This document shows positions 43,706 to 51,628 of a stretch of DNA of 64,000 nt, piece after piece (the first letter of the stretch is position 1; each line of letters opens with the position of its first letter). The stretch spans positions 6,324,001 through 6,388,000 of the forward strand of contig NZ_JADBEM010000001.1 in the NCBI RefSeq assembly GCF_014873875.1. The letters are read 5' to 3'. The stretch is from Actinopolymorpha pittospori. Lineage in GTDB: Bacteria; Actinomycetota; Actinomycetes; Propionibacteriales; Actinopolymorphaceae. The notes under the pieces are model-generated. The model was given only the letters and a program-made list of their open reading frames with translations, made no database searches and was not told where the DNA came from. Both the position numbers and the translations under genes were made by a program.

Positions 43706-43731
43706 AGATCGTTGAACCACGTCAACGATCT
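43706..43731. promoter_or_regulatory. Perfect 10-6-10 palindrome, candidate MarR operator
   Basis: AGATCGTTGA (43706-43715) and TCAACGATCT (43722-43731) are perfect inverted arms around ACCACG. The site lies in the 79-base gap between the divergent hemerythrin and MarR genes, where it would cover both promoters. Length and symmetry suit a MarR dimer. Confidence 0.65.
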
Positions 43732-43769
43732 ATGATCGCAAACGCTGGAGGGTCTGCTAGCGTACGGTC

Positions 43770-44234
43770 ATGGTCGGGGAGGTCGTGCGCACACCAAAGG
43801 TCACCGAACGGATCGGGTTCCTGCTCGCCCGTCACGCGGCGATCACGGATCGTCGGATCCGGGAGGCCTTCGGTGCGACGGGGCTCACGCCGCGCAGTGG
43901 ACTCACCCTCATGCACCTCGCCGAGACGGGGCCGATCAGCCAGCAGGCGTTGATCGAGGTTCTCGGCGTCGACCCCAGCGTGATGGTCGGCATCCTCAAC
44001 GACCTGGAAGACCGCGGACTCGCCGAACGCCGCCGCGACTCCGCCGACCGGCGCCGGCACATCGTGAGGATCACCCGGTCCGGCACGACTCTGCTGACCA
44101 AGGTCCAGCGCGCCCTGACCGCGGTGGAGCGGGACCTGTTCGCCGACCTCGACGACGAGGAGGTCGCCCGCCTGCACGACCTGTTGGGTCGGATCAGGAC
44201 GGCGCCCGACGATCCCGCCTGTACAGAGCACTGA
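43770..44234 (+). CDS. MarR family transcriptional regulator
   Basis: A 154-residue winged-helix regulator. The recognition region reads ISQQALIEVLGVDPSVMVGI and the wing DRGLAERRRDSADRRRHIVR. Flanking helices form the dimer interface. It is intact, unlike the MarR remnant at 39009-39345. Divergent from hemerythrin and next to a perfect palindrome, it probably represses that gene and itself until an oxidant or aromatic ligand binds. Confidence 0.88.
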   Translation: MVGEVVRTPKVTERIGFLLARHAAITDRRIREAFGATGLTPRSGLTLMHLAETGPISQQALIEVLGVDPSVMVGILNDLEDRGLAERRRDSADRRRHIVRITRSGTTLLTKVQRALTAVERDLFADLDDEEVARLHDLLGRIRTAPDDPACTEH

Positions 44235-44255
44235 CGCTCCGTCGGGAGTCCGGCG

Positions 44256-44879
44256 TCACCGAGGTTCGCCGGCCGGCTCGGTTCGGACGTAGACGGATCG
44301 TTCCCGCGTGAGGTGACCGTGGTCGACCAGGAGTCGGCGAAGCGACGCGTGATCGTCGTGGACGACCCGCACCACCTCGTCGACGTCGGTCTCGGCATAG
44401 GCCCGTCCGAACTCGAACAGCGTCGCCAGGGCGGCACTGAGTTCGGCCTGGACCGGCCGGGTCTCCGGCAGTCGGACGAGACGGCCGTGTGAGAAGAGCC
44501 CGGCGGTGCGGGGAAACTCCCGGGCCAGTCGCTCGCCGGTGGTGTTCTCGTCGAGGTGCGCGACGACCTTCCGGATCACCTCGACGTCGACGGTCATGGT
44601 GCGCCCTTCCCGGCGTAGTAGCTGCACCGCCACGAGGCGGCTCACGGCGTCCCGTACGACATCGATGTCGAGGCGAAGGGCAGCCGCGCAGTCGGTGAGG
44701 AGAGTGCTGCCTGCGCGCTCCGCGTTGAGCACGAGCCAGGAAAGCACGGCGAGGCGTTCGGAGTCCGCCAGGGCGGCGAGGCACTGGGCGGCACGGCTAC
44801 GCGCGGCGTCGGCGTTGGGTCGTCGCCGCGAGGAGGCGAGGTCACGCGCACGTGCCTCGCGCGATGGTGTCGAGGGCAT
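44256..44879 (-). CDS. DUF2087 domain protein with ArsR-like HTH
   Basis: A 207-residue protein. The middle (CLAALADSERLAVLSWLVL to VVRDAVSRLVAVQLLRREGR) is an ArsR-like winged helix. The C-terminus VDEVVRVVHDDHASLRRLLV is the DUF2087 motif usually seen fused to such helices. The role is unknown, presumably transcriptional. It is convergent with the MarR gene. Confidence 0.78.
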   Translation of the reverse strand: MPSTPSREARARDLASSRRRPNADAARSRAAQCLAALADSERLAVLSWLVLNAERAGSTLLTDCAAALRLDIDVVRDAVSRLVAVQLLRREGRTMTVDVEVIRKVVAHLDENTTGERLAREFPRTAGLFSHGRLVRLPETRPVQAELSAALATLFEFGRAYAETDVDEVVRVVHDDHASLRRLLVDHGHLTRERSVYVRTEPAGEPR

Positions 44880-44958
44880 CTGGTCAGGCTACGAAGCTGC
44901 CGACCTCACCTCCACCGAATTAGTCGCTCCCTCAGGGCTTGCTCGGTGACGCCCCTGA

Positions 44959-44986
44959 TTGACCGGCCTCCTCGCCGATATGTAGA
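44959..44986 (+). promoter_or_regulatory. Candidate sigma-A-type promoter of the secreted-protein gene
   Basis: TTGACC (44959-44964) and TGTAGA (44981-44986), spaced 16 bases, stand about 40 bases before the start at 45028. AT content rises here. This is suggestive only. Confidence 0.35.
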
Positions 44987-45027
44987 AAGGTTACCTATAG
45001 ACGTCTCTCAGGAGGAAGGAAACCCCA

Positions 45028-45984
45028 GTGCGTAAGGGATATCTGGCCGCCGGCATCGCGGCGCTGCTTCTGTCCACGGTGCCGGCCGCCGCCAACGCGG
45101 CGAACGGCGACGCTCCGGTCGTCACGTCGGCGATCGAGCCCACTCGGGAGCGCCCATGCCAGGCGCCTCCGGTACCACCGAGCGACCCGCCCCTGGAGGT
45201 CGATCCGGACCAGCTCGCCGCTCCGGCCGGAACGGGCCGTCCAGCCGATCCGGCCGAGACCGCGATGGTCCAGGCGGGCATCGACAACTTCCTGGCCTGT
45301 CTCAACTCAGGTGACCATCGCAAGGCCTCCGCGCTGTTCACACCACGGTTCGTCCGTGACTACATGGGCCAGCAGGACTACGAGGAGGTGTCGAACATCC
45401 TCGGCGGGATGCGCATCGACGACATGCGCATCAGCGGCGTGACGGTCTATGCGGACGGCAGCTTCACCACGGAAGGAAAGTACGTCGCCTACGGTCACTC
45501 CCTGGTGAACGAGCGGCAGTACTGGTGGCGCGACGACGACGGGTACCTCAAGCTGAACTGGACCGAGGCCCTCCCGTCGGAGATTCCTCGCCACGCCGTG
45601 CGGGTGGCCGTGGACATGGGAGAGTACTTCTTCCGGCTCTCCCAGACCCGCATCTGCGCGCCGGCCGGCACTGTTGTCCTCGACATCCGTAACGTCGGCG
45701 CGGAACCGCACGAGGCGATCCTGGTCCAGCTTCCAGACGGTGCCACCCCCGCCGACATCTTCAACGGAAGGTTGACACCCGACCAGGTGCGGACGATCGG
45801 CCAGGGCGGTGCGAACGCGGTGCTCTCCCTCGTCCGCGTCCGACCGGGCACCTACTGGCTGATCGACTTCATTCCGGCACCGGACGGGGTGCCCCACGCC
45901 GTGCACGGTCAGGTCGCGCGACTCACCGTCGAACGTCAGGCGTCGGCGTGTAGTCAGGGCAACCCGGAAGGGGAGGTCGAGTAG
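45028..45984 (+). CDS. Secreted two-domain protein (NTF2-like plus cupredoxin-like)
   Basis: A 318-residue exported protein with a signal peptide ending near ANAAN (residue 26) and a Pro-rich linker. Residues ~75-190 look NTF2/SnoaL-like (AMVQAGIDNFLACLNSGDHR). Residues ~190-310 look like a cupredoxin-type beta-sandwich (RICAPAGTVVLDIRNVGAEP, HEAILVQL, GTYWLIDFIPAPDGVPH). Some histidines could bind copper, but the full His-Cys-His-Met set is not seen. It starts with GTG behind AGGAGGAAGG. Function unknown; the fusion is unusual. Confidence 0.65.
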   Translation: MRKGYLAAGIAALLLSTVPAAANAANGDAPVVTSAIEPTRERPCQAPPVPPSDPPLEVDPDQLAAPAGTGRPADPAETAMVQAGIDNFLACLNSGDHRKASALFTPRFVRDYMGQQDYEEVSNILGGMRIDDMRISGVTVYADGSFTTEGKYVAYGHSLVNERQYWWRDDDGYLKLNWTEALPSEIPRHAVRVAVDMGEYFFRLSQTRICAPAGTVVLDIRNVGAEPHEAILVQLPDGATPADIFNGRLTPDQVRTIGQGGANAVLSLVRVRPGTYWLIDFIPAPDGVPHAVHGQVARLTVERQASACSQGNPEGEVE

Positions 45985-46031
45985 CGAACGTGGGGGAGCG
46001 AGGCCCGGACGAGGAGAGCGAGGCGCCCGGA

Positions 46032-46071
46032 AACCCGGTCGGCGGCGAGGAGGTGGTCCAGCGACCGGGTT
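46032..46071. terminator. Hairpin between convergent genes
   Basis: AACCCGGTCG (46032-46041) and CGACCGGGTT (46062-46071) are perfect arms with a 20-base loop, lying between the convergent genes ending at 45984 and 46117. This is a probable bidirectional terminator, although no T-run is clear. Confidence 0.5.
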
Positions 46072-46116
46072 GCCGGATCTCGATCGGGTTCGACGACCGG
46101 GTGGCCGACGCGTGTG

Positions 46117-46686
46117 TCACCGCACCGGCTGGGGTGCCTTCTGCTGCAGGAGATGCATGAACTCGTGCATCCATGCCGGATGGTCGTTCCACGAACGTCC
46201 CGAGATCACGTGTCCGTCCACGACCGCCGCCTCGTCGGCGAACTCCGCACCCGCGAGCGTCATGTCCGGTTCGAGTGCGGGATAGGCGGCCGTACGACGC
46301 CCCTCCAGAACTCCGGCCGCGGCGGGGATCAGCGGGCCATGGCAGAGTTGGGCCACCGGCAACCGGTCGAGGTAGAAGTGCCGGACGATCCGCAGGCAGT
46401 CGGGGTCGTTTCGGATGTACTCCGGTGCGCGTCCACCAGGAATGACCAGCGCCACGTAGTCGGAGGGGTCCACGTCGGCGAAGGCCACGTCGGCCGGCCA
46501 GGTGTAGCCCGGCTTCTCGGTGTAGGTGTCGAAGTCCTCCTCGAAGTCGTGCACGACGAACCGGAGCCGCTTCACCGTCGGCGCGGCGATGTCGACCTCG
46601 TAGCCCTCCTCGATCAGTCGCTGGTAGGGATACATCACCTCGAGGGACTCGGCTCCGTCGCCAGTCATGATCAAAATCTTCGGCAT
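46117..46686 (-). CDS. DJ-1/PfpI family protein
   Basis: A 189-residue protein of the DJ-1/PfpI superfamily. The nucleophile elbow VAQLCHGPLIPAAAG holds the conserved cysteine followed by histidine. The acidic partner is in IPGGRAPEYI. Members include cysteine peptidases, deglycases and chaperones. Start ATG 46686 follows GGAGGTG, which decides it over an extension to 46740. It overlaps no neighbour; the Gfo/Idh gene lies 50 bases upstream on the same strand. Confidence 0.88.
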   Translation of the reverse strand: MPKILIMTGDGAESLEVMYPYQRLIEEGYEVDIAAPTVKRLRFVVHDFEEDFDTYTEKPGYTWPADVAFADVDPSDYVALVIPGGRAPEYIRNDPDCLRIVRHFYLDRLPVAQLCHGPLIPAAAGVLEGRRTAAYPALEPDMTLAGAEFADEAAVVDGHVISGRSWNDHPAWMHEFMHLLQQKAPQPVR

Positions 46687-46736
46687 GTTTCTGCCACCTC
46701 CGGGCAGGGTTGGTGTCCGCGGACCAGGCTCGTCTG

Positions 46737-47621
46737 TCACATACCCCGATAGAGGTCCGTCTCCGCGTTGTCGAGAATCTGCTGTAGGTGAAGCCCTCGA
46801 CGCACATCGAGGTCAGGTTCGTTACCCGCCTCGACCGCCACCGCGAACTCGTCGTACATCGTTTCGAACGTGTCCGGTCCGACAGCCGTCGTACAGTCCA
46901 CGTCTGCCGTACCACCCGGGCCGACCACTTCCGCCTCCGCGCGGTCGGCTTGGCCCTCGACGCTGGCATACAGAGAGACTTCGCTGAAATGCCCGCCCTC
47001 GTGCTCGAGCATCAGACCGACCCACCCGCCCGGGTCGCCGTGGGCGCGGACCCCGAGCACCCGGCCCAGGACGGCGTCGAGAAGGTCCACCAGGTCTGGC
47101 CCGTGCGCCATCAGCACGCCCCGCTCGATCTGCCATGGACTGCTCCGGTCCGGGTGCGCGAGCACTCCGGAGATGACCCGACCGCTGCCGCCCTGCGGCC
47201 AGGCGCGCGGGGCGACGACCTCGACGAACTCGCGTACGGCGACGGAGTAACGCCAGGTCAGGGCGAGTTGCGACACGACCTTGGCACTGATCACGGCGTC
47301 CGTCACCCGCTCCGCACCGGCGAGATCACCCGCCAGCGGCCTTTCCAGCAACATGGGCTTGCGAGCCTGCGCCGCGCTCTCCGCAAGGTCGGCTTGCACA
47401 ACGGGAGGTACGGCGAACGTCACGGCGTCGCATTGCGCCAGGAAGTCGACGTACCGGGTGAAGCCCGGCACGTCATAGCGCTCCGCGAGGTTGCGCACGA
47501 GTGCCGGTGTACGTCCCCAGACCGCGGCGAGCCGGATGCCGGAACACGCCGCGATCGCCGGGGCGTGTACCCCGGTGCCTCGGCGCCCCGCGCCCGCGAG
47601 GCCGACGGCCAGCGTCACCAT
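46737..47621 (-). CDS. Gfo/Idh/MocA family oxidoreductase
   Basis: A 294-residue NAD(P)-dependent dehydrogenase. The N-terminal Rossmann motif is AVGLAGAGRRGTGVHAPAIA. The usual EKP motif is replaced by ERP in KPMLLERPLAG, so the catalytic lysine is Arg, which may change activity. The C-terminal half is the alpha/beta substrate domain. The family oxidises sugars, inositols and similar polyols. It is shorter than the usual ~340-380 residues. Confidence 0.8.
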   Translation of the reverse strand: MVTLAVGLAGAGRRGTGVHAPAIAACSGIRLAAVWGRTPALVRNLAERYDVPGFTRYVDFLAQCDAVTFAVPPVVQADLAESAAQARKPMLLERPLAGDLAGAERVTDAVISAKVVSQLALTWRYSVAVREFVEVVAPRAWPQGGSGRVISGVLAHPDRSSPWQIERGVLMAHGPDLVDLLDAVLGRVLGVRAHGDPGGWVGLMLEHEGGHFSEVSLYASVEGQADRAEAEVVGPGGTADVDCTTAVGPDTFETMYDEFAVAVEAGNEPDLDVRRGLHLQQILDNAETDLYRGM

Positions 47622-47672
47622 TTCACTGTAGGGCGGAGACTCCGGCGCAGGGCGCGCCGCGCCCCTCGGGAG

Positions 47673-48308
47673 TCACACGAGCTTCTGGACGGTGAGAACC
47701 ACGAAGATCAGCAGTACGATCTCGCTGACGACCCAGGAGTTCCGGTTCATCCAGTCGCGAACGCTCGGGAGCATCGCCCGACCGCGGTCGCCGAGTGCGA
47801 GGACGGTGAGCGCGGGCAGGGATAGGAGCACCAGGGTGAGTGCGACAAACGGCAGCAGATACCACCATGGCCTGCCTTCGGTGGCGAGTCGGAGTCCCAC
47901 CGTGAGTGAGGTCACGAGGTCGCTCGGGAAGAGGCCGAGCAACAGGAATCCGAGCCCGAAGGAGAACCGCGCTCCCGCTGTCTGCAGCTTGCCCATCCAG
48001 GCCGGGGGATCCGGGCGCCCGCGCCGGGCGAAGACGTGGATCATGGCGAAGAGCAGGAGCACGAGGATCGCCAGGTTGATGCCTCGTCGCGCCGCGCTCT
48101 GCTCGGTCGTGCCGTAGGCGCTCCTGGCAAGGTCGGCCGCGAAGTAGCCGATCGTGCACACCGCTGTGATCGACACCGCGGCCCCCGCGACGTAGGCCAG
48201 GGAGTCCGAACGCCAGCGTGGGTTGGTCGTGAGGAGGACCGCGCTGATCAGCTGCGGCCCGGCGACCATGACGAGGGCGAACGGGAGCAGGATGAGGAGA
48301 TCTCCCAC
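47673..48308 (-). CDS. GAP family membrane protein
   Basis: A 211-residue protein with about six hydrophobic helices (LLILLPFALVMVAGPQLISA, ITAVCTIGYFAADLA, LLLGLFPSDLVTSL, and others). The pattern fits the GAP/LysE-like family, whose mycobacterial members help move glycopeptidolipids to the surface. The start is GTG 48308. It lies 30 bases downstream of the F420-dependent oxidoreductase gene, so it may be co-transcribed with the hydantoin operon, though a functional link is unclear. Confidence 0.72.
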   Translation of the reverse strand: MGDLLILLPFALVMVAGPQLISAVLLTTNPRWRSDSLAYVAGAAVSITAVCTIGYFAADLARSAYGTTEQSAARRGINLAILVLLLFAMIHVFARRGRPDPPAWMGKLQTAGARFSFGLGFLLLGLFPSDLVTSLTVGLRLATEGRPWWYLLPFVALTLVLLSLPALTVLALGDRGRAMLPSVRDWMNRNSWVVSEIVLLIFVVLTVQKLV

Positions 48309-48338
48309 GGCTGGGTCCTGTCCGGTCGATCGGAGGCG

Positions 48339-49334
48339 TCAACGCAGCTTGTCGACGACGTGGTGGCCGTACGCCCGAAGTGTCTCCTCCGGACGGTCGT
48401 GCATGAGGTAGAGCGCGAACTGCTGGACGCCTATCTCCGCGAGTTCCTCGAGTCGTTCGACGTGCGCGGTCTCCGGACCGAGCACGCAGAACCTGTCGAT
48501 CACCTCGTCCGGGACGAACGCCGTCGTCGGGTTGCCGGACCGGCCGTGGCGACCGTAGTCGTAGCCTCGCCGACCTTCGACATAGCTGGTCAGCTCGTCC
48601 GGGATCGCACCGTGCGCGCCGTACCGCGCGATCAGTTCGGCGACGTGGTTGCCGACCATGCCGCCGAACCACCGGAGTTGGTCCCGCTGGTGGGCGAGGT
48701 CGGTCCCGACGTAGGCGGGAGCCGCGACACACATGGTGACGGCACCGGGATCCCGACCGGCCTCGACGGCGGCCTTGCGCACCGCGCCGATGGTCCAGCG
48801 GGCGATGGTCGGGTCGGCTGTCTGGAGGATGAAGCCGTCGCCCACCTCTCCCGCGAGTTGGAGGGCCTTGGGGCCGTACCCTGCGATCCACACCGGCAGC
48901 CGCCCGTCCCGAACCCACGGGAGGCGTACCGGCACGCCGTTGTGCACCACCTCACGTCCTTCGGCGAGCTCGCGGATCACGTGTGTCGCGGCGCGCAACT
49001 CGGCCATGGACGCCGGTGGCTGCCCGATCACCCGCCGGGCGGAGTCGCCGCGTCCGATGCCACAGACCGTGCGGTTGCCGAACATGTCGTTGAGGGTGGC
49101 GAACTGCGAGGCGATCACGGACCAGTCCCGTGTGCCGGGGTTCGTCACCATCGGGCCGACCGTCAAGCCGGCCGTGGCGGCGAGTATCTGCGTGTAGATG
49201 ACGAACGGCTCCTGCCACAGGACATGGGAGTCGAACGTCCAGCCGTAGGTGAACCCGTTTCCCTCGGCCGTGCGCATCCGTTCGACGACGGTCCGCGCGG
49301 GCGGATCCGCCTGCAGGACGACTCCAAGATCCAT
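48339..49334 (-). CDS. F420-dependent LLM-class oxidoreductase (TIGR03842-like)
   Basis: A 331-residue luciferase-like TIM-barrel protein. The N-terminus MDLGVVLQADPPARTVVERM, the motif WTFDSHVLWQEPFVIYTQIL and GIGRGDSARRVIGQPP fit the family of F420-linked oxidoreductases that sit next to hydantoinase/dihydropyrimidinase genes in actinobacteria. It would transfer hydride with reduced F420 or flavin. The exact substrate is not shown. ATG 49334 has GGAGGTG upstream. It follows the dihydropyrimidinase gene by 35 bases in one operon. Confidence 0.85.
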   Translation of the reverse strand: MDLGVVLQADPPARTVVERMRTAEGNGFTYGWTFDSHVLWQEPFVIYTQILAATAGLTVGPMVTNPGTRDWSVIASQFATLNDMFGNRTVCGIGRGDSARRVIGQPPASMAELRAATHVIRELAEGREVVHNGVPVRLPWVRDGRLPVWIAGYGPKALQLAGEVGDGFILQTADPTIARWTIGAVRKAAVEAGRDPGAVTMCVAAPAYVGTDLAHQRDQLRWFGGMVGNHVAELIARYGAHGAIPDELTSYVEGRRGYDYGRHGRSGNPTTAFVPDEVIDRFCVLGPETAHVERLEELAEIGVQQFALYLMHDRPEETLRAYGHHVVDKLR

Positions 49335-49369
49335 GACACACCTCCACCGTGACGGCGACGACCAGGACG

Positions 49370-50773
49370 TCAGTGCAGGTACTGGCAGGGTTCGCGGGCG
49401 AGGAAGCGACCGTGTCCTGTACGGCCCAGGAACGATCCACGGTCGAGAACGACCTCTCCACGCGAGACGACGGTCTCGACCCGGCCCAGGACCTGGAGGC
49501 CCTCGTAGGCCGAGTAGTCGACGTTCATGTGGTGGGTCTGCACGGACAGGGTCTGCACCGCCTGCGGATCGTAGATCACGATGTCCGCGTCCGACCCCGG
49601 GCCGATCGTTCCCTTGCGTGGATACAACCCGAACATCCGCGCCGGCGTCGTCGAGGTGATCTCCACCCAGCGGGGGAGTGAGATCTCGCCGCGCACGACC
49701 CCCTGGTGCAGCAGGTCCATCCGGTGCTCGACGCCCGGCATGCCGTTCGGAATCTTGGAGAAGTCGCCCCGCCCCAGCTCCTTCTGCTCCTTGAAACAGA
49801 ATGGGCAATGATCGGTTGACACGACCGAGAGATCGTTCGTACGTAGGCCGCGCCACAACTCGGCCTGGTGGCTCCTTGGCCGCAGTGGTGGCGAGGCGAC
49901 GTACTTCGCTCCCTCGAAGTCGGGTCGGTCGAGGTCGTCCAGGGACAGGAAGAGGTACTGCGGGCAAGTCTCGGCGAAGACGTTCTGGCCGGCGTCCCGA
50001 GCCGCGGTCACCGCGCTCAGGGCCTCGCTCGCGGACAGGTGGACGATGTAGAGAGGCGAACCGGTGACCTTCGCCAGGGCGATCGCGCGGTGGGTCGCCT
50101 CGGCCTCGAGTTCGGTCGGTCGGGTCACGCCGTGGTGGACGGGATCGGTCCGCCCCTCCGCCAGCGCCTCCGTGACGAGTTGGTCGATCGCGATGCCGTT
50201 CTCGGCGTGCATCATGACCATCGCTCCGATGTCCCTGGCCCGGCTCATGGCGCGCAGGATGTCGCCGTCGGTGGCGTAGAAGACGCCCGGGTAGGCCATG
50301 AACATCTTGAAGCTGTTGACGCCCGCGTCCACGCAGGCGTCCATCTCCTTCAGCGTCGCGTCGTTGACGTCGGAGAGGATCAGGTGGAAGCCGTAGTCGA
50401 CCGCGGCCTGCCCGTCCGCCTTCTCATGCCACTTGTCCAGCGCGGACAGGAGGGAGGATCCCTTCGGCTGGACGGCGAAGTCGATGATGGTCGTCGTCCC
50501 GCCCCAGGCGGCGGCGATCGTCCCGGTCTCGAAGGTGTCGGAGGAGAAGGTCCCCCCGAAGGGCATCTCCAGATGGGTGTGCACGTCGACGCCACCCGGG
50601 ATGACGTACCTGCCGGTCGCGTCGATCACCTGGTCCGCGCCCGTCGCCCAGCGGTCGGCGAGGCCGGAGTCGGGGGAGGCGAGGGCCGCGACGCGTTCGC
50701 CGGAGACGAGGACGTCGGTCGGTGTCGCGCCGGTGGCGGTGACGACGAGACCGTCGCGAATCACGATGCTCAT
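49370..50773 (-). CDS. hydA: Dihydropyrimidinase / D-hydantoinase
   Basis: A 467-residue amidohydrolase with a binuclear metal site. Ligands are H65 and H67 (VDVHTH), the carbamylated K156 (NSFKMFMAY), H189 (MMHAEN), H245 (YIVHLS) and D321 (STDHCPF). It opens the ring of dihydropyrimidines or 5-substituted hydantoins to N-carbamoyl amino acids, which the neighbouring 50788-51627 enzyme can then hydrolyse. Length is normal. It lies 14 bases after that gene. Confidence 0.93.
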   Translation of the reverse strand: MSIVIRDGLVVTATGATPTDVLVSGERVAALASPDSGLADRWATGADQVIDATGRYVIPGGVDVHTHLEMPFGGTFSSDTFETGTIAAAWGGTTTIIDFAVQPKGSSLLSALDKWHEKADGQAAVDYGFHLILSDVNDATLKEMDACVDAGVNSFKMFMAYPGVFYATDGDILRAMSRARDIGAMVMMHAENGIAIDQLVTEALAEGRTDPVHHGVTRPTELEAEATHRAIALAKVTGSPLYIVHLSASEALSAVTAARDAGQNVFAETCPQYLFLSLDDLDRPDFEGAKYVASPPLRPRSHQAELWRGLRTNDLSVVSTDHCPFCFKEQKELGRGDFSKIPNGMPGVEHRMDLLHQGVVRGEISLPRWVEITSTTPARMFGLYPRKGTIGPGSDADIVIYDPQAVQTLSVQTHHMNVDYSAYEGLQVLGRVETVVSRGEVVLDRGSFLGRTGHGRFLAREPCQYLH

Positions 50774-50787
50774 GACGGGCTGTACTC

Positions 50788-51627
50788 CTACGGTGTGGTG
50801 AGCGGGGCGTAGGTGTCCGGACGGCGGTCGCGGTAGAACGCCCAGACGTCGCGAACCTCGGCGAGCACGTTCATGTCGAGGTCACGGACGACCACGTCGT
50901 CGTCGGTGTCCGAGGCGGCGTCGCCGAGGAGTTGGCCGCGCGGATCGACGAAGTAGGACTGGCCGTAGAAGTCGTTGTCCCCGAGCGACTCGGTGCCGAC
51001 CCGGTTGATCGCGCCGACGAAGAACTCGTTGGCAACCGCGGCGGCGGGTTGTTCGAGTCGCCAGAGGTACTCCGAGAGTCCGCGGCTGGTCGCGGACGGG
51101 TTGAACACGATGCGGGCCCCGGCGAGCCCGAGCGCCCGCCAGCCCTCGGGGAAGTGGCGTTCGTAACAGATGTAGACACCGATCCGGCCGACGGCGGTGT
51201 CGAACACGGGATAGCCGAGATTGCCCGGACGGAAGTAGAACTTCTCCCAGAAACCCTTGAGCTGCGGGATGTGGTTCTTGCGGTGCTTGCCGAGGTAGCG
51301 CCCGTCGGCGTCGATCACCGCGGCGGTGTTGTAGTAAACCCCGGGTTGCTCTTCCTCATACATCGGCACCACGAGCACGACGCCGTGTCGGCGTGCGACC
51401 TCACTCATCAGGCGGGTGGTCGGTCCGTCCGGGATCTGCTCGGTGAAGGAGTAGTAGTCGGCGTCCTGGACCTGACAGAAGTACGGTCCGTAGAAGAGTT
51501 CCTGCAGGCACACCACTCGCGCACCCATGGAGGCCGCGGTCTGGACGTGCTCCACGGCGTTGCGGATCATCGACTCCTTGTCGCCGGTCCAGCGTTGCTG
51601 TACCAGTGCCGCACGGATCGTCTCCAC
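50788..51627 (-). CDS. N-carbamoyl amidohydrolase (beta-ureidopropionase-like, nitrilase superfamily)
   Basis: A 279-residue carbon-nitrogen hydrolase. The triad is E43 (LQELFYGPYF), K117 (GKHRKNHIP) and C154 (VYICYERHFPE). The KNHIP and CYERHFPE motifs match beta-ureidopropionase and N-carbamoyl amino acid amidohydrolases, which release CO2 and ammonia from N-carbamoyl-beta-alanine or amino acids. It starts with GTG one base after the NCS1 permease stop, so the operon order is permease, amidohydrolase, dihydropyrimidinase, F420 enzyme. Confidence 0.9.
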   Translation of the reverse strand: METIRAALVQQRWTGDKESMIRNAVEHVQTAASMGARVVCLQELFYGPYFCQVQDADYYSFTEQIPDGPTTRLMSEVARRHGVVLVVPMYEEEQPGVYYNTAAVIDADGRYLGKHRKNHIPQLKGFWEKFYFRPGNLGYPVFDTAVGRIGVYICYERHFPEGWRALGLAGARIVFNPSATSRGLSEYLWRLEQPAAAVANEFFVGAINRVGTESLGDNDFYGQSYFVDPRGQLLGDAASDTDDDVVVRDLDMNVLAEVRDVWAFYRDRRPDTYAPLTTP

Positions 51628-51628
51628 G

